From positions 3,664,564 to 3,728,563 of the forward strand of contig NZ_LR701459.1 in the NCBI RefSeq assembly GCF_902498825.1: 64,000 nucleotides of DNA. The letters run 5' to 3'. Under the pieces are notes generated by a model. It was not told where the DNA came from. It was given only the letters and a program-made list of their open reading frames with translations, and ran no database searches. Numbering within the stretch: the first letter of the stretch is position 1; every line of letters starts with the position of its first letter. Shown in pieces: positions 54,374 through 63,748 of the stretch. Both the position numbers and the translations under genes were made by a program. This stretch comes from Rhizobium sp. EC-SD404 (GTDB lineage: Bacteria; Pseudomonadota; Alphaproteobacteria; Rhizobiales; Rhizobiaceae).

Positions 54374-55495
54374 ATGACGAAACCAATCAATCCGACCTTG
54401 GTCAGCAGGCAAAATCGAAAAAGCGGTCGAACTCCGCTCACTCTCGCGCGCGCAGTCTACGGCTTTGTGGTTATGGGAGCGGTCGTTGCAGCGCTGGCCG
54501 CCACGACGCTCGTTCGTGATCGCGTACGGGCGTTCAACGAAGACGCATTGGCGACAGCAGTTGCGACGCGGGCTGCGGGCTTGGAACTCGCATTTGCTCG
54601 TGCGTTGCATGAGGAGTGGGAGAACATTCGACAGCTGGCGGAAACTATAGCCGTTGGTAACAGGGACGATCTTCCATCCCAACTCGCGTTTGCAGTGGGC
54701 GATGGTCAAAAAGTCTCTTGGGCGGGCTATGCTGCCATCGACGGCACGGTACTGGCCGCATCAAACGGCTTGCTCGAAGGCGTCGACGTTGGGCAGAGAG
54801 AGTGGTTCCAGAGAGGATTGGAGGCCCCTTTTGCCGGCGACGTGCACGAGGCAGTGCTGCTCGCATCATTATTGCCAGGCAACGATGGCGAGCCTCTTCG
54901 GTTTCTCGATCTGGCTACTCCCGTCCGCAACGCGAATGGCGATCCAATCGGCGTCCTCGGCTTTCATCTGAATTTCGCGTGGGCTCAAGACTTCATCACT
55001 GAACAAGCGGCTGCTTTAGACATCGATGCTTTTCTGATGTCGCAAGACGGTTCCGTCGTTATTGCCACCGACGGAAACACTTACGAAGCGCTTGATCTAC
55101 AGAGCACTCGGCGAGCATCGGCAGGCATGGCCGGCGGCGGCCTTGAGCTGTGGCCGGATGGTCAAACTTATTTCACGAACGTCGTTCCGCAGGTCGCCTA
55201 TGAAGACCTGCCATCGTTTGGATGGCGTTTGATCGCACGGATCGATGGCGATGCAGTCGACACTACCGACCGGGCTTTTTCAACAGGAGTTTTGATGTCG
55301 ACAGGAATGTTCGGCATTTTTCTCATTTTACTGACGGCGCTTTTTGTCAGGATCTTCATCCGCCCCTTCGACGAAATATCGAAAAATGCGATCCGCGTTG
55401 CCGACGGGGAAGACGTGTATCCCTACGATTCCCGTAGAACGGCGGAACTGGCCCGCCTCAGCGCCGCGCTCGCCCGACTCCAAGGTCGCTCTTAA
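54374..55495 (+). CDS. dCache-HAMP-like membrane sensor without output domain
   Basis: 373 residues from ATG 54374 (start MTKPINPTL). One transmembrane helix (about 29-50), a long periplasmic double-Cache sensor (about 55-285; VSWAGYAAIDGTVLAASNG and GEPLRFLDLATPVRNANGDPIGVLGFHL are typical), then a second helix (about 308-328) and a short HAMP-like linker (FIRPFDEISKNAIRVADGEDV). The protein ends there: no kinase, GGDEF or methyl-accepting domain. It is convergent with the glucan synthase operon (10 bp between stops), so it may sense a signal for that system, perhaps through a separate partner. Whether it lost its output domain or never had one is unknown. Confidence 0.75.
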   Translation: MTKPINPTLVSRQNRKSGRTPLTLARAVYGFVVMGAVVAALAATTLVRDRVRAFNEDALATAVATRAAGLELAFARALHEEWENIRQLAETIAVGNRDDLPSQLAFAVGDGQKVSWAGYAAIDGTVLAASNGLLEGVDVGQREWFQRGLEAPFAGDVHEAVLLASLLPGNDGEPLRFLDLATPVRNANGDPIGVLGFHLNFAWAQDFITEQAAALDIDAFLMSQDGSVVIATDGNTYEALDLQSTRRASAGMAGGGLELWPDGQTYFTNVVPQVAYEDLPSFGWRLIARIDGDAVDTTDRAFSTGVLMSTGMFGIFLILLTALFVRIFIRPFDEISKNAIRVADGEDVYPYDSRRTAELARLSAALARLQGRS

Positions 55496-55504
55496 CACGT
55501 AAGA

Positions 55505-57487
55505 TCACTGTCGGTTCGCGAACGAGAAGCGTCTAGCAGCATCACCAATGATGGCAGACAGTCGCGTGGACGACACGCCCGGCGCGTCGCCATCGGCGTA
55601 GAATCGCCTCAGCAAGGACTGAAACTGGTGTGCATCGGGGGAAAGACCGAGTACACCGCCATCGGCCGTGACGGTCTCGACCTTACCTACTACCTCGCCG
55701 ACACCTCGGATCGAGATAAGAATATCGTCATCTTTTGTCAGCGAGATGCCACGGACCCTCGCCGCCTCCTGCGTCAAGCTGGTCAACCACACTCGCGAAA
55801 GTTTCCCCTCAGAACGCATCAGCGTCCGTTCCGGCTTGTCTCCGAAATGGCGTTCGCGGCGTGGCAGTTCCACGCATGCGATGATCGTGACCGCGAGAAC
55901 AAACAGATTGTAGACAGTCCAAAACAGGATGACCGTCTTGCCTTCGCCCGCATCCCGGTAGTTAAGAGCATCAAAGACGATGCCGACCGTGACACCGATC
56001 CAAGTCAGTGCAAACAGTAAAAGGAATGGCCGCATGATCCCCCACTGGATCACAACACGGCTTCTGTCGCCGCCTTTTGCCGTGACCTTAAATCCGTGAC
56101 CGTGAGGATTGAGCAGACCGGTTATTGCTGCGCGCGTGATCGGCATGGCACCCAACAGCTGGCTCACATCGTTGACGATCGGCACGATCAGACCGCGTGA
56201 AATGAAGTTCATTACAAAAAGCAGCCATATAAAATATACGCCAAAATAGTTGACGACATCGGCGACCGATGCATCGACGACAATTATTCCAAAGTACCAG
56301 TAGAGCAGCGGATAAATGATCGTCGCGAGCTTAAATGAGAAGGCAGTCAGCCAGTAGACAACCGAGTCAAGCACGCTCCAGCGATCGCGAAGCCGTAAGT
56401 TCGACCGGGCGAATGGGTGCAGGCGACTTCGCGCGATCTGCATCAAGCCGAGACACCAACGCGCGCGTTGGGTGACATATTCCTTCAACCCCTCCGGTGC
56501 CAATCCTTCCGTTAACGCCTCATTGAGATAGACCGTACGGTGGCCTGCATCCTGCAGAGCCAAGGTCAGCATGAAATCTTCGGTGACGCTGTCGGTTGGG
56601 AAACCTCCGATATCACGCACAGCCGTCCAGCGGATCACGGAAGATGTGCCGCAGCAGAAAGCAATGCCCCAGGCATCGCGCGCTGGTTCCAGATGGTCGA
56701 AGAAGAAGCGCTGTTCGTCCGGATACGACCGCGAGAGACCAAGATTGTGCTGGATTGGATCTGTGTTGAAGAAGTGCTGCGGTGTTTGCACGAGCCCGAC
56801 ATCAGTCTCGTGGAACAGCGGTAGCGTACGTGCGATGAAGTTGCGATGAGGGACAAAATCCGCATCAAGGACGGCTATGAAGTCCGGTGGAATCGGGTCG
56901 TTGGCAAGCACATCGAGCGCGTTGTTGATGTTGCCGGCCTTTGAGCCCTTGTTGTCGTCGCGCCGGACATAGCGCACGCCCATGTCGTCACAATACAACT
57001 TGAGCCAGTCTCGCCGACCGTCATCGAGCACCAGCGTTTCCACAGTCGGATGATCAATGCCGAGACAACCGACGATCGTTCGTTCGAGTACCTCGCGGTC
57101 CTCATTGTAGGTGGCAATCAACATCGCAACCTTGGGAACACGATCTGGCTTCCACCACTCCCCAACCTCCGTGGCTTCGAGTGACCGGTTTCTATGCCTC
57201 ATCAAGATCGTAAAGGCGGATAGCGATGAAAGTAGCGCTCCCGCTTCCATGATAAAAAAGGACCAACTGGCGAGGAAGTCCCAGCTCAAATCAATCGGTG
57301 CGAGTGTCTCGGAAAACCTCCACCAGATGTAGCGAAGCGAAAGTACGATCGCGATCGAAAACAAGAACACGCGGTCGAGGGTGCGGTCTCTTTCCAAGAC
57401 GAGCGGCAGCACCATTATAAGCCCCGCGACGAGCCCGAGCTGCACCACACTCGACGCCAGCTCCGACAGATAGACTGGCGGAAACAT
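55505..57487 (-). CDS. Membrane-bound GT2 beta-glucan synthase, BgsA/BcsA-like
   Basis: 660 residues. N-terminal helices (to about 95), then a family 2 glycosyltransferase with DDG (155-157), DAD (208-210), TED (302-304) and QRARW (340-344), the full set of catalytic motifs of processive glucan synthases, followed by several more helices that form the translocation path. The C-terminal 100 residues are soluble and lack a clear PilZ RxxxR motif. Order and layout match the bgsBA mixed-linkage beta-glucan operon described in Sinorhizobium meliloti, whose synthase is switched on by c-di-GMP through its C-terminal region. The polymer is inferred. Confidence 0.85.
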   Translation of the reverse strand: MFPPVYLSELASSVVQLGLVAGLIMVLPLVLERDRTLDRVFLFSIAIVLSLRYIWWRFSETLAPIDLSWDFLASWSFFIMEAGALLSSLSAFTILMRHRNRSLEATEVGEWWKPDRVPKVAMLIATYNEDREVLERTIVGCLGIDHPTVETLVLDDGRRDWLKLYCDDMGVRYVRRDDNKGSKAGNINNALDVLANDPIPPDFIAVLDADFVPHRNFIARTLPLFHETDVGLVQTPQHFFNTDPIQHNLGLSRSYPDEQRFFFDHLEPARDAWGIAFCCGTSSVIRWTAVRDIGGFPTDSVTEDFMLTLALQDAGHRTVYLNEALTEGLAPEGLKEYVTQRARWCLGLMQIARSRLHPFARSNLRLRDRWSVLDSVVYWLTAFSFKLATIIYPLLYWYFGIIVVDASVADVVNYFGVYFIWLLFVMNFISRGLIVPIVNDVSQLLGAMPITRAAITGLLNPHGHGFKVTAKGGDRSRVVIQWGIMRPFLLLFALTWIGVTVGIVFDALNYRDAGEGKTVILFWTVYNLFVLAVTIIACVELPRRERHFGDKPERTLMRSEGKLSRVWLTSLTQEAARVRGISLTKDDDILISIRGVGEVVGKVETVTADGGVLGLSPDAHQFQSLLRRFYADGDAPGVSSTRLSAIIGDAARRFSFANRQ

Positions 57488-57490
57488 GGC

Positions 57491-58687
57491 TTAAGCCCCC
57501 ATCAGGCCGCGTATCCAATCAAGCGGTCGGCTTTCAAAATATGCCCTCCCTGTACGCCCGATCAAGCAGCGCAATTGAGGCTCGGAGCGCAGCGCCGGTA
57601 CGAGAAGCGCAACGTCGAACCTTTCTAGGTGCCGTTCGCTCGGCGCGATGGCGAGGCTTTGATACACGCTCTGGGCTCCCGATCCCGCAAGGCGGGTGAT
57701 GGTGCCATCCAGTACGATGTTCGATCCGCCGAGCGCAAACCGTGCGGGTGTGCCGACTGCGAGTCGATTGTAAACGTTCTCAGTCACGCTCAACGTGACG
57801 AAGGCACTATCGCAATCGACGAGGCGAAGCACGCTTTCCCCCCGTTGCACCGTCTCTCCGTCGATAGCAGAGCGATCCCAGAGCAGACCGTTGACGTTGG
57901 CCGCGAGAGCATTGGAGTTAAGCCGGTTGACACGGCGGCGCTCTGCTTCGATCCGCTGATCGAGTGCTGCACCCAATTGTTCCTGGGCGATGAGCTCGGC
58001 ATCGAGTTCCCGGACGCGCAGAGATAATTCCGAAATGCGTTGCTCAGAATAAGGCGCATCGTTGTAGCCGTCACCGAGAAAGGTGCCACGCTGCGCAGAC
58101 TGAAGGGCGATTTCGATCGCCGTGGCTTGTTCACGTGCATTGTCGATCTCTGCGCGAGAGGTCTCAACCAGCGACTGGGCGCGTTCGAACGAAACGGCCG
58201 ATTCCAGACCACGCGTGGACAGCTCCGTTGAGCGGGCAAGTGCGGTTTCCGAACTCCCTAACCGCGATTCTGCAACAACAACTAGCGCATTAGCAGCCCG
58301 TAGCTGGGCTTCCAGCTGCCGGACACGTTCAACACCGTAGATCCTAGCGCGTTCACGGAGCAGCTCGATCGACGCCCTGTTAGCTTCAATAGCATCGTTC
58401 AGACGAGCCATCTGAGCATCGACAACAGCACGCTCCTGAACGAGATCATTCAACCGAATGTTGTCGACCAGAAGATCGCTTATAGAACCAAGCGCTTCCC
58501 CCGCGCCGACCGCTGATCCGAGCGCTCTTTGGGGGAGTTCAAGTGTCCCGGCAATAGGCGCGCGCACCGTCGTGACCTGCGCATTGACCACGGCATCAGC
58601 GCTCGCCCCAGACAGTTGCTCCGCGAAAATGATATAAAGGGCGCCTAAGATTAAAGCGAAGCCGACGATTAGTCTCGTGTAGCGCAT
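57491..58687 (-). CDS. HlyD-like periplasmic adaptor of the glucan synthase (BgsB-like)
   Basis: 398 residues. An N-terminal signal anchor (about 5-24), a biotinyl-lipoyl-like half (VRAPIAGTLELPQRALGSAV), a long coiled coil (about 80-270 with LRERARIYGVERVRQLEAQLRAANAL) and the other lipoyl half with GLLWDRSAIDGETVQRGESVLRLVDC. Membrane-fusion-type protein spanning the periplasm. It starts 3 bp ahead of the synthase gene (stop 57491, next start 57487), in the same order as bgsB-bgsA. AAAGGC precedes ATG 58687. Confidence 0.83.
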   Translation of the reverse strand: MRYTRLIVGFALILGALYIIFAEQLSGASADAVVNAQVTTVRAPIAGTLELPQRALGSAVGAGEALGSISDLLVDNIRLNDLVQERAVVDAQMARLNDAIEANRASIELLRERARIYGVERVRQLEAQLRAANALVVVAESRLGSSETALARSTELSTRGLESAVSFERAQSLVETSRAEIDNAREQATAIEIALQSAQRGTFLGDGYNDAPYSEQRISELSLRVRELDAELIAQEQLGAALDQRIEAERRRVNRLNSNALAANVNGLLWDRSAIDGETVQRGESVLRLVDCDSAFVTLSVTENVYNRLAVGTPARFALGGSNIVLDGTITRLAGSGAQSVYQSLAIAPSERHLERFDVALLVPALRSEPQLRCLIGRTGRAYFESRPLDWIRGLMGA

Positions 58688-59082
58688 AATCAGCCTTTCG
58701 AATCATCTCGCGAAAAGAGAGAACCCAACATTGAAGCCGGTGTCGGATCGCCTCGCCTCGCCTCTAAGTTTAAAGTCATGCGTTTCGTCATCAACCGGAC
58801 AGGCCGAACAAAGTTAAGGGTTTTTCCTGATTCGATCGAAGCATGGCTCCCCGCCTCGAACTCAATTTTCCGCGGAAACTTCCGACACCCTTTGCGAAGA
58901 TTCAACATAGGCTGCTGGTACCGGGTTAAGGTGTGCTGTTTGTCAGCTTAGCCTGGCTGTTTTGCAGGTAGCTAAGGGCCGTGTCGCTGTGAAAGCTGAA
59001 GCGCCAGGTCCTGACAGGCGGGTGTCTGTCGACGGGATATCACCCATAGTCGAATGCAACCCTTAGCGATGAGGATGAACGA
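58688..59082. other. 395-bp region upstream of the glucan operon
   Basis: No credible gene: the one open frame here (58690-58908, minus) has no coding character. It must hold the glucan operon promoter on the minus strand and that of the small gene at 59083. A short CCTCG repeat (58758-58773) is the only visible structure. Confidence 0.6.
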
Positions 59083-59301
59083 ATGTTCGAAGTAGGTAAG
59101 CGATACGAACTCCGGATGATCGAAGGCGGAGATGAGATCGTCTTTCAGGGGACGGTCAATAGGTACGAGCACCCGCTCATTAAGATTGCAGATGCTCCTG
59201 CCTCCGGACGGGAAAGTCGGGTTCCGCATGGACCAATCAGATATCCGATCATCAACGTGACATCACCCAACTTTATCAGCGCGTATCTCCAGGAGGATTG
59301 A
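59083..59301 (+). CDS. Small hypothetical protein
   Basis: 72 residues from ATG 59083 with GAGGATGA upstream. Beta-rich look with alternating hydrophobics (YELRMIEGGDEIVFQGTVNRYEHPLIKI), no membrane segment; resembles small SH3-like conserved proteins of rhizobial genomes. No function recognised. First of a row of small plus-strand genes. Confidence 0.6.
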   Translation: MFEVGKRYELRMIEGGDEIVFQGTVNRYEHPLIKIADAPASGRESRVPHGPIRYPIINVTSPNFISAYLQED

Positions 59302-59463
59302 TTTCGCAGCACCAGCCATGTCCTAGCAAATGACGCGTTCCAACTGATCTGGCACCAGCCGGGGCCGGAACGAATGCGCACCGCCATGCAGGCATTGGCA
59401 CTGCCCAGCGACACAAATCTGGCACAGCTTGCTCGCCCGATGTTCTCACGGCATCATCGCCCG

Positions 59464-59825
59464 ATGACCGATCTCGTTCTCAAATGGCGCCGCACCTACC
59501 GAGACGACGACCAGCACTTCCGCGCGCTGGACTCGAGACCTTCGGCGAGGCTCCCGTCCTCAACATCATCCGGAATAAGAGCAGCAGCGGATTGCCGACT
59601 GACTGGCACTGGATCCTAATCGCACCAGGCGTGATTGGAAACTTCCGCGGACCGCGCCAGGGCGATGCGGCGACGACGCGAGAAGCAGCCGCCGCGGGTG
59701 AAGCAGCCTATGCGGCCTTCCGGGCATGGATCACACCGGAAGCACTTGCCGATGCACAAAGCCAAGCGCAGAGTGTTTTGGTGGGGCTTCGGCAGTGGGC
59801 CAACCAGAACAAACGGGCAAGTTGA
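59464..59825 (+). pseudogene. Small hypothetical gene with apparent frameshift
   Basis: A sensible protein start (MTDLVLKWRRTYRDDDQHFRA) runs in one frame from ATG 59464, and a sensible continuation (ETFGEAPVLNIIRN, GLPTDWHWILIAPGVIGNFRGP, then REAAAAGEAAYAAFRAWI) runs in another to the stop at 59823-59825. The shift occurs around 59525-59545. The C-terminal part, with W-containing strands and an AA.EAAYA.F helix, resembles short conserved proteins of rhizobia. It is either a real frameshift or a sequence error. The next gene starts at the stop codon. Confidence 0.55.
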
Positions 59826-60079
59826 TGGATGGGCCTAAAAGGAAGGGCGATTACCCTGAGCGTTTGCTCAGATGCGAAGAAGATCTCGAGGTCGCGTTTA
59901 ATCTAGCTGTCGACGCTGTCGTGTTGAAAGCAGTAGAAGCTGGCTGGGATTTGGAGGAAGCAGAAGAGGTTGTGCTGTCACTGGCCCAAAGCCGACGCTG
60001 GGTGCAGCTGACGAGCGACGAGGCTGATGAAATTGAGGATACCAACGTGGTAAGCATCAACGACAGGAAGAAGCATTGA
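59825..60079 (+). CDS. Small hypothetical protein, helical
   Basis: 84 residues from ATG 59825, which shares a base with the stop of the previous frame. Acidic and helical (LRCEEDLEVAFNLAVDAVVLKAVEAGW), a form common in rhizobial hypothetical proteins. No known motif. The following gene overlaps its stop by one base, so three small genes appear coupled. Confidence 0.6.
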   Translation: MDGPKRKGDYPERLLRCEEDLEVAFNLAVDAVVLKAVEAGWDLEEAEEVVLSLAQSRRWVQLTSDEADEIEDTNVVSINDRKKH

Positions 60080-60336
60080 TGTTTCAAGCACGTCAAGCAT
60101 TGACCGGCTATAAGCTGAAACTCGATGAAAGCCGGATCGGTCTGAATATCCGAACAGTGAAGATGGCCTACGATCCCGCGGGACGTGAGGGGCACGGTGC
60201 TGACGAGATCAACTTTGCGGATCTGGATTACATTGCCGTCAATGACAATGGCCGTCCGTCGAGACGCTCGGCAGCACATTTTGCAGTGACGTTCTTCGCC
60301 TTGGCCTTCAGTGGTTTCTACTGGCTGCTAAGCTGA
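60079..60336 (+). CDS. Small hypothetical protein with C-terminal membrane helix
   Basis: 85 residues from ATG 60079. The N-terminal part is polar (RIGLNIRTVKMAYDPAGREG); a single hydrophobic helix (about 66-85) forms the extreme C terminus, suggesting a tail-anchored membrane protein. Its end overlaps the end of the convergent ligase gene by 19 bp. Function unknown. Confidence 0.6.
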   Translation: MFQARQALTGYKLKLDESRIGLNIRTVKMAYDPAGREGHGADEINFADLDYIAVNDNGRPSRRSAAHFAVTFFALAFSGFYWLLS

Positions 60337-61421
60337 ACTTCAGGCTTTCTCGACGTCATCAAGGCTGAACACCTCGATATGATCCTCCGATCGCGCATCC
60401 CTTTGAATGAGGCATGCCGTAATTTCCCGTCGCCGGTCCAGGCGCGGAACTCAATCTCAGCAGCCAGCTTCGGCGGGACAAAGACCGCGCCTTTCCGCTT
60501 CAGTGAGATGCTCGGAGAGGCTTCCTTTATGGAATCGAGAAGCGTTTTGAACGACACGGCCTGGTCATAGGAGAAGCCGGTGCCGACTGAGCCGACATAG
60601 ACCGGCTCTCCATCCTTGAGCGCGGCCAGCAGCAGATTAGCGATGGCGCCACGGACTTTCGTTGAGGGCTCATAGCCAATCACAAGGAAGGTCTCGCGCT
60701 GCACGCATTTGATTTTAAGCCAGTCGCCTTTGCGGCCTGACCGATACGGTCGATCGCGATGCTTGGCGATAATCCCTTCTAGACCCATTTCACATGCGAC
60801 CTTGAGAAAGGCGGATCCATCGGCGTCAACCTCTTCCGAAAGTCGGATAGCTCCTCCTCCCTCACCCACCAGGGCTTTGAGCCAATGGCGTCGATCCTCA
60901 AGCGTCAATTGGGTGAGATCATGCCCGTCGAAGTAAAGCAGGTCGAAGGCGTAGAAGATGACCTCGCCACCCGCCACGCGTTTACCGCCGCGGCCACCAA
61001 GCGATCGCTGGAGGGCGTTGAAGTCCGACCTGCCGTGCTCATCCAAAACCACAGCCTCGCCGTCGAGCACGAGGGAATTTACGTCGATCGCTTGCAGCGC
61101 GGCAACGAGCGCAGGAAAACGATGACTCCAATCGTGGCCACCGCGCGTGAGGACACTGACTTGGTCGCCGTTGCGGTGTAGCGCGAGACGGTAGCCATCC
61201 CATTTTACCTCAAAGACCCAACGGGGTCCCTCGGGAGGGGATCCGGCGAGCAATGCGAGGCACGGCTCGATCCGTTCCGGGAACGGATCAAATGATAACT
61301 GAGGTTGAAGCGGATCTCGTGGCTTCCGCGGCTTGCTGCGCGCAACAAAGCCAGGATCGGCATCAAGTCCGACGGATCGCGGTGGTTTCGAGGTTCGACG
61401 AGCCATCCGGCGATTAGGCAT
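60318..61421 (-). CDS. Standalone LigD-type ATP-dependent DNA ligase
   Basis: 367 residues. Ligase core with the adenylation motif FEVKWDGYR (KxDG lysine near 71), LVLDGEAVVLDEHGRSDF, FYAFDLLYFDG, EGIIAKHRDRPYRSGRKGDWLKIKC (in parts) and an OB-fold domain ending near 340. Unlike complete LigD there is no polymerase or phosphoesterase domain, and no ku gene is in the window. Works in non-homologous end joining or other repair. Overlaps the 85-residue gene tail to tail. Confidence 0.9.
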   Translation of the reverse strand: MPNRRMARRTSKPPRSVGLDADPGFVARSKPRKPRDPLQPQLSFDPFPERIEPCLALLAGSPPEGPRWVFEVKWDGYRLALHRNGDQVSVLTRGGHDWSHRFPALVAALQAIDVNSLVLDGEAVVLDEHGRSDFNALQRSLGGRGGKRVAGGEVIFYAFDLLYFDGHDLTQLTLEDRRHWLKALVGEGGGAIRLSEEVDADGSAFLKVACEMGLEGIIAKHRDRPYRSGRKGDWLKIKCVQRETFLVIGYEPSTKVRGAIANLLLAALKDGEPVYVGSVGTGFSYDQAVSFKTLLDSIKEASPSISLKRKGAVFVPPKLAAEIEFRAWTGDGKLRHASFKGMRDRRIISRCSALMTSRKPEVQLSSQ

Positions 61422-61515
61422 TATGATGATTAAAATTTAGCCGATTGATGATGAACCAAGCGCCGGAATTCGAGTTCTGCCCGCCATGTGTGATCAGAGA
61501 AAATGGGATGGGGTT

Positions 61516-61974
61516 ATGGACGCGGTCTGGGCTGAAATCGTCGCTACGGGTGAAGAGTTCAATGTACTCCCCCACCTATTGGCATTGGGCATAGCCTACA
61601 TCCTGGCGCTGCCGATCGGATGGGATCGAGAGAAGACGGAGCGCAGCGCTGGACTGCGAACGTTCCCTCTCGTTGCCATCGCTGCCTGTGGATTCCTTCA
61701 GGCCGCTGAGACCATCACGCAAGGTAGCCCTGAAGCAACCGCTCGGGTCGTCGAGGGCATCATCACCGGCATCGGGTTCATCGGAGGCGGCGCAATCTTG
61801 GTCGTAAAGTCGTCGGTGAGGGGAACAGCAACAGCTGCCAGCCTGTGGGCCACTGGGGCAATCGGAGTTGCGGTCGGCCTCGGCACTTATGACATCGCAC
61901 TTGTCATTTCGATCGTGACGTTCTTTACGCTTCGCGCGCTGACTTCGCTGAAGCCGACTCCCAAAACCGACTGA
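61516..61974 (+). CDS. MgtC/SapB-family membrane protein
   Basis: About 152 residues from ATG 61516 (start MDAVWAE); ATG 61486 is an alternative. Four hydrophobic helices and the family segments [27 protein letters not shown] and [15 protein letters not shown]. MgtC proteins act in survival at low magnesium or in virulence by acting on ATP synthase; small stand-alone ones are common in rhizobia. The SRAP gene follows after 20 bp in the same direction. Confidence 0.88.
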   Translation: MDAVWAEIVATGEEFNVLPHLLALGIAYILALPIGWDREKTERSAGLRTFPLVAIAACGFLQAAETITQGSPEATARVVEGIITGIGFIGGGAILVVKSSVRGTATAASLWATGAIGVAVGLGTYDIALVISIVTFFTLRALTSLKPTPKTD

Positions 61975-61994
61975 AGCAAGGCATCCTCGCCGCC

Positions 61995-62651
61995 ATGTGC
62001 AACCTCTACTCACTCACCAAGGGCCAAGCGGCCATCATCGAGCTTGCCCGTGCCATGCGCGACCAGACGGGCAACCTCCCGCCCCTGCCCGGCATCTTTC
62101 CCGACTACCCAGCGCCGATCGTCCGCAACGGAGCCGACGGCGTTCGTGAGCTCATCATGGCACGATGGGGCATGCCGTCGCCGCAATTCGTCCTGAAGGG
62201 CAAAAAGGTCGACAGCGGCGTGACGAACATCCGCAACGTGAAGAGTCCCCATTGGCGCCGCTGGCTCGGCCCGGCAAACCGTTGTCTGGTGCCGTTCACC
62301 AGCTTCTCGGAGTACGACACGATCGACGGCAAGAAGGTGCCGGTCTGGTTCGCAGCCGACGATAGCCGTCCGCTCATGATGCTCGCCGGGATCTGGACGA
62401 ACTGGACCAGCACCAGGAAGGTTAAGGAAGGCGAGATCAACGCCGACCTCTACGGTTTCCTGACCTGCGAGCCCAACGCGATCGTCGGCGCCGTTCATCC
62501 CAAGGCCATGCCGGTGATCCTTACGACGGTCGAAGAGAAGGATGTCTGGATGCGGGCGGAGTGGGCCGAGGCGGCTGAGCTGCAGCGGCCATTACCTGAT
62601 GACGCCCTGCGGATCGTCGCCAAGGGCGAACGGAAGGATGGAGCAGCCTGA
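61995..62651 (+). CDS. SOS response-associated peptidase (SRAP/HMCES/YedK)
   Basis: 218 residues. Starts MCNLYSLTK; after Met removal the Cys becomes the catalytic N-terminal residue that forms a thiazolidine crosslink with abasic sites in single-stranded DNA. The conserved Asn ([12 protein letters not shown]), Glu (TSFSEY) and His ([12 protein letters not shown]) are all present. Protects abasic sites during replication. Nearby are MgtC and the DNA ligase. Confidence 0.93.
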   Translation: MCNLYSLTKGQAAIIELARAMRDQTGNLPPLPGIFPDYPAPIVRNGADGVRELIMARWGMPSPQFVLKGKKVDSGVTNIRNVKSPHWRRWLGPANRCLVPFTSFSEYDTIDGKKVPVWFAADDSRPLMMLAGIWTNWTSTRKVKEGEINADLYGFLTCEPNAIVGAVHPKAMPVILTTVEEKDVWMRAEWAEAAELQRPLPDDALRIVAKGERKDGAA

Positions 62652-62862
62652 GACAGGTATGCATGACAAACGCTCTCGGACGTCGACATCAGTTTGAAGG
62701 CTCGAGCACGCCCCCGAAGCGTCTGTGACAAGTCTGCAACAGCGCGAAATTCTTCGAGCAACCGAACTCGAATTTGGAGATCGGGAAGCCAGTTCGAGAC
62801 ATTATCGCAGGCATCAGATTCGACCGATCCAAACCCCAGTTTGTTCGCCTATGGAGAAGAAA

Positions 62863-63459
62863 ATGAAGCACATCATCGCAGTTGCACTTGCCTCGACCGT
62901 CATGTCCCCATCCGCCTTCGCAGCCGATGCGGTCGTTTACAACGAGCCTGCTCCGGCAAGCGCTCCGATGATCGCCCCCGGTTTCGACTGGACAGGTCCT
63001 TACATCGGTGTCCAGGCTGGTTATGCCTGGGCTGATCTCGACGTTGGTCCTGCAACGATCGACGCCGACGGCGTCCTCGGTGGTGTGCACGCCGGTTACA
63101 ACTATGACCTCGGCGGCTTTGTCGTCGGCGCGGAAATCGACTACGACTTCGCCAACATCGAAATCGACGGCGGCATCGGTGAAGTCGACGGTGTCGCTCG
63201 CGGCAAGCTGCGCGCCGGTGTCGATCTCGGCCGTGTGATGGTTTACGGAACTGGTGGTGTTGCCTATGCGACGGCCGACACGGTTCTCGGCGACCTGAGC
63301 GACTTCGGCTGGGCTGCCGGCGCTGGCGTCGATTTCGCAGCGACCGACAACATCATCGTCGGTGCGGAATATCTCTACCACGATTTCTCGAACTTCGACG
63401 ACAGCGGCATCGACGTCAACGTCCACACACTGAAGGCGAAAGTGTCCTTCAAGTTCTGA
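62863..63459 (+). CDS. Outer-membrane beta-barrel protein, Omp25/Omp31-like
   Basis: 198 residues from ATG 62863, with GGAG 7 nt upstream. A signal peptide (MKHIIAVALASTVMSPSAFA) precedes DAVVYNEPAPA and FDWTGPYIGVQAGYAWADL, which is the usual start of the rhizobial/brucella Omp25/31 family. Alternating hydrophobic strands and a C-terminal VKAKVSFKF, ending in Phe, fit an eight-stranded barrel. A strong terminator follows directly. Confidence 0.9.
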   Translation: MKHIIAVALASTVMSPSAFAADAVVYNEPAPASAPMIAPGFDWTGPYIGVQAGYAWADLDVGPATIDADGVLGGVHAGYNYDLGGFVVGAEIDYDFANIEIDGGIGEVDGVARGKLRAGVDLGRVMVYGTGGVAYATADTVLGDLSDFGWAAGAGVDFAATDNIIVGAEYLYHDFSNFDDSGIDVNVHTLKAKVSFKF

Positions 63460-63482
63460 TCGCTTTTCAGCGAGATGGCTTC

Positions 63483-63513
63483 AAAAGGGGCGAGCGGAAG
63501 CTTGCCTCTTTTT
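63483..63513 (+). terminator. Rho-independent terminator of the OMP gene
   Basis: A 13-bp stem (two or fewer G-U), from 63483-63495 to 63500-63512, with a GGAA loop and a run of five T. Lies 24 bp after the OMP stop. One of the clearest terminators in the window. Confidence 0.85.
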
Positions 63514-63748
63514 GCATGTCGAAGACGGGGTGGAGCCGATGAGGGGCGAAGCCTTCATGACTTTCTGTAGCGACCCTTTTGCCCTTAGGCGGCCAGCTTT
63601 CCATCAATCCAAACGATCATTCACATGATAGCTGATCGAGCTGCATGAGACAGATACCTGCGCCTCATTGTTGACATTGCCGTTTCCAGGCGCATGATTT
63701 GCAGCATTCTCGTCCCACCAAGAGCCGGTAGCGATGCAGGAGGCTTCG

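Noticed and set aside
58690..58908. 72-codon minus-strand frame upstream of the glucan operon
   Set aside because: No motif, lies in the expected promoter/leader region.
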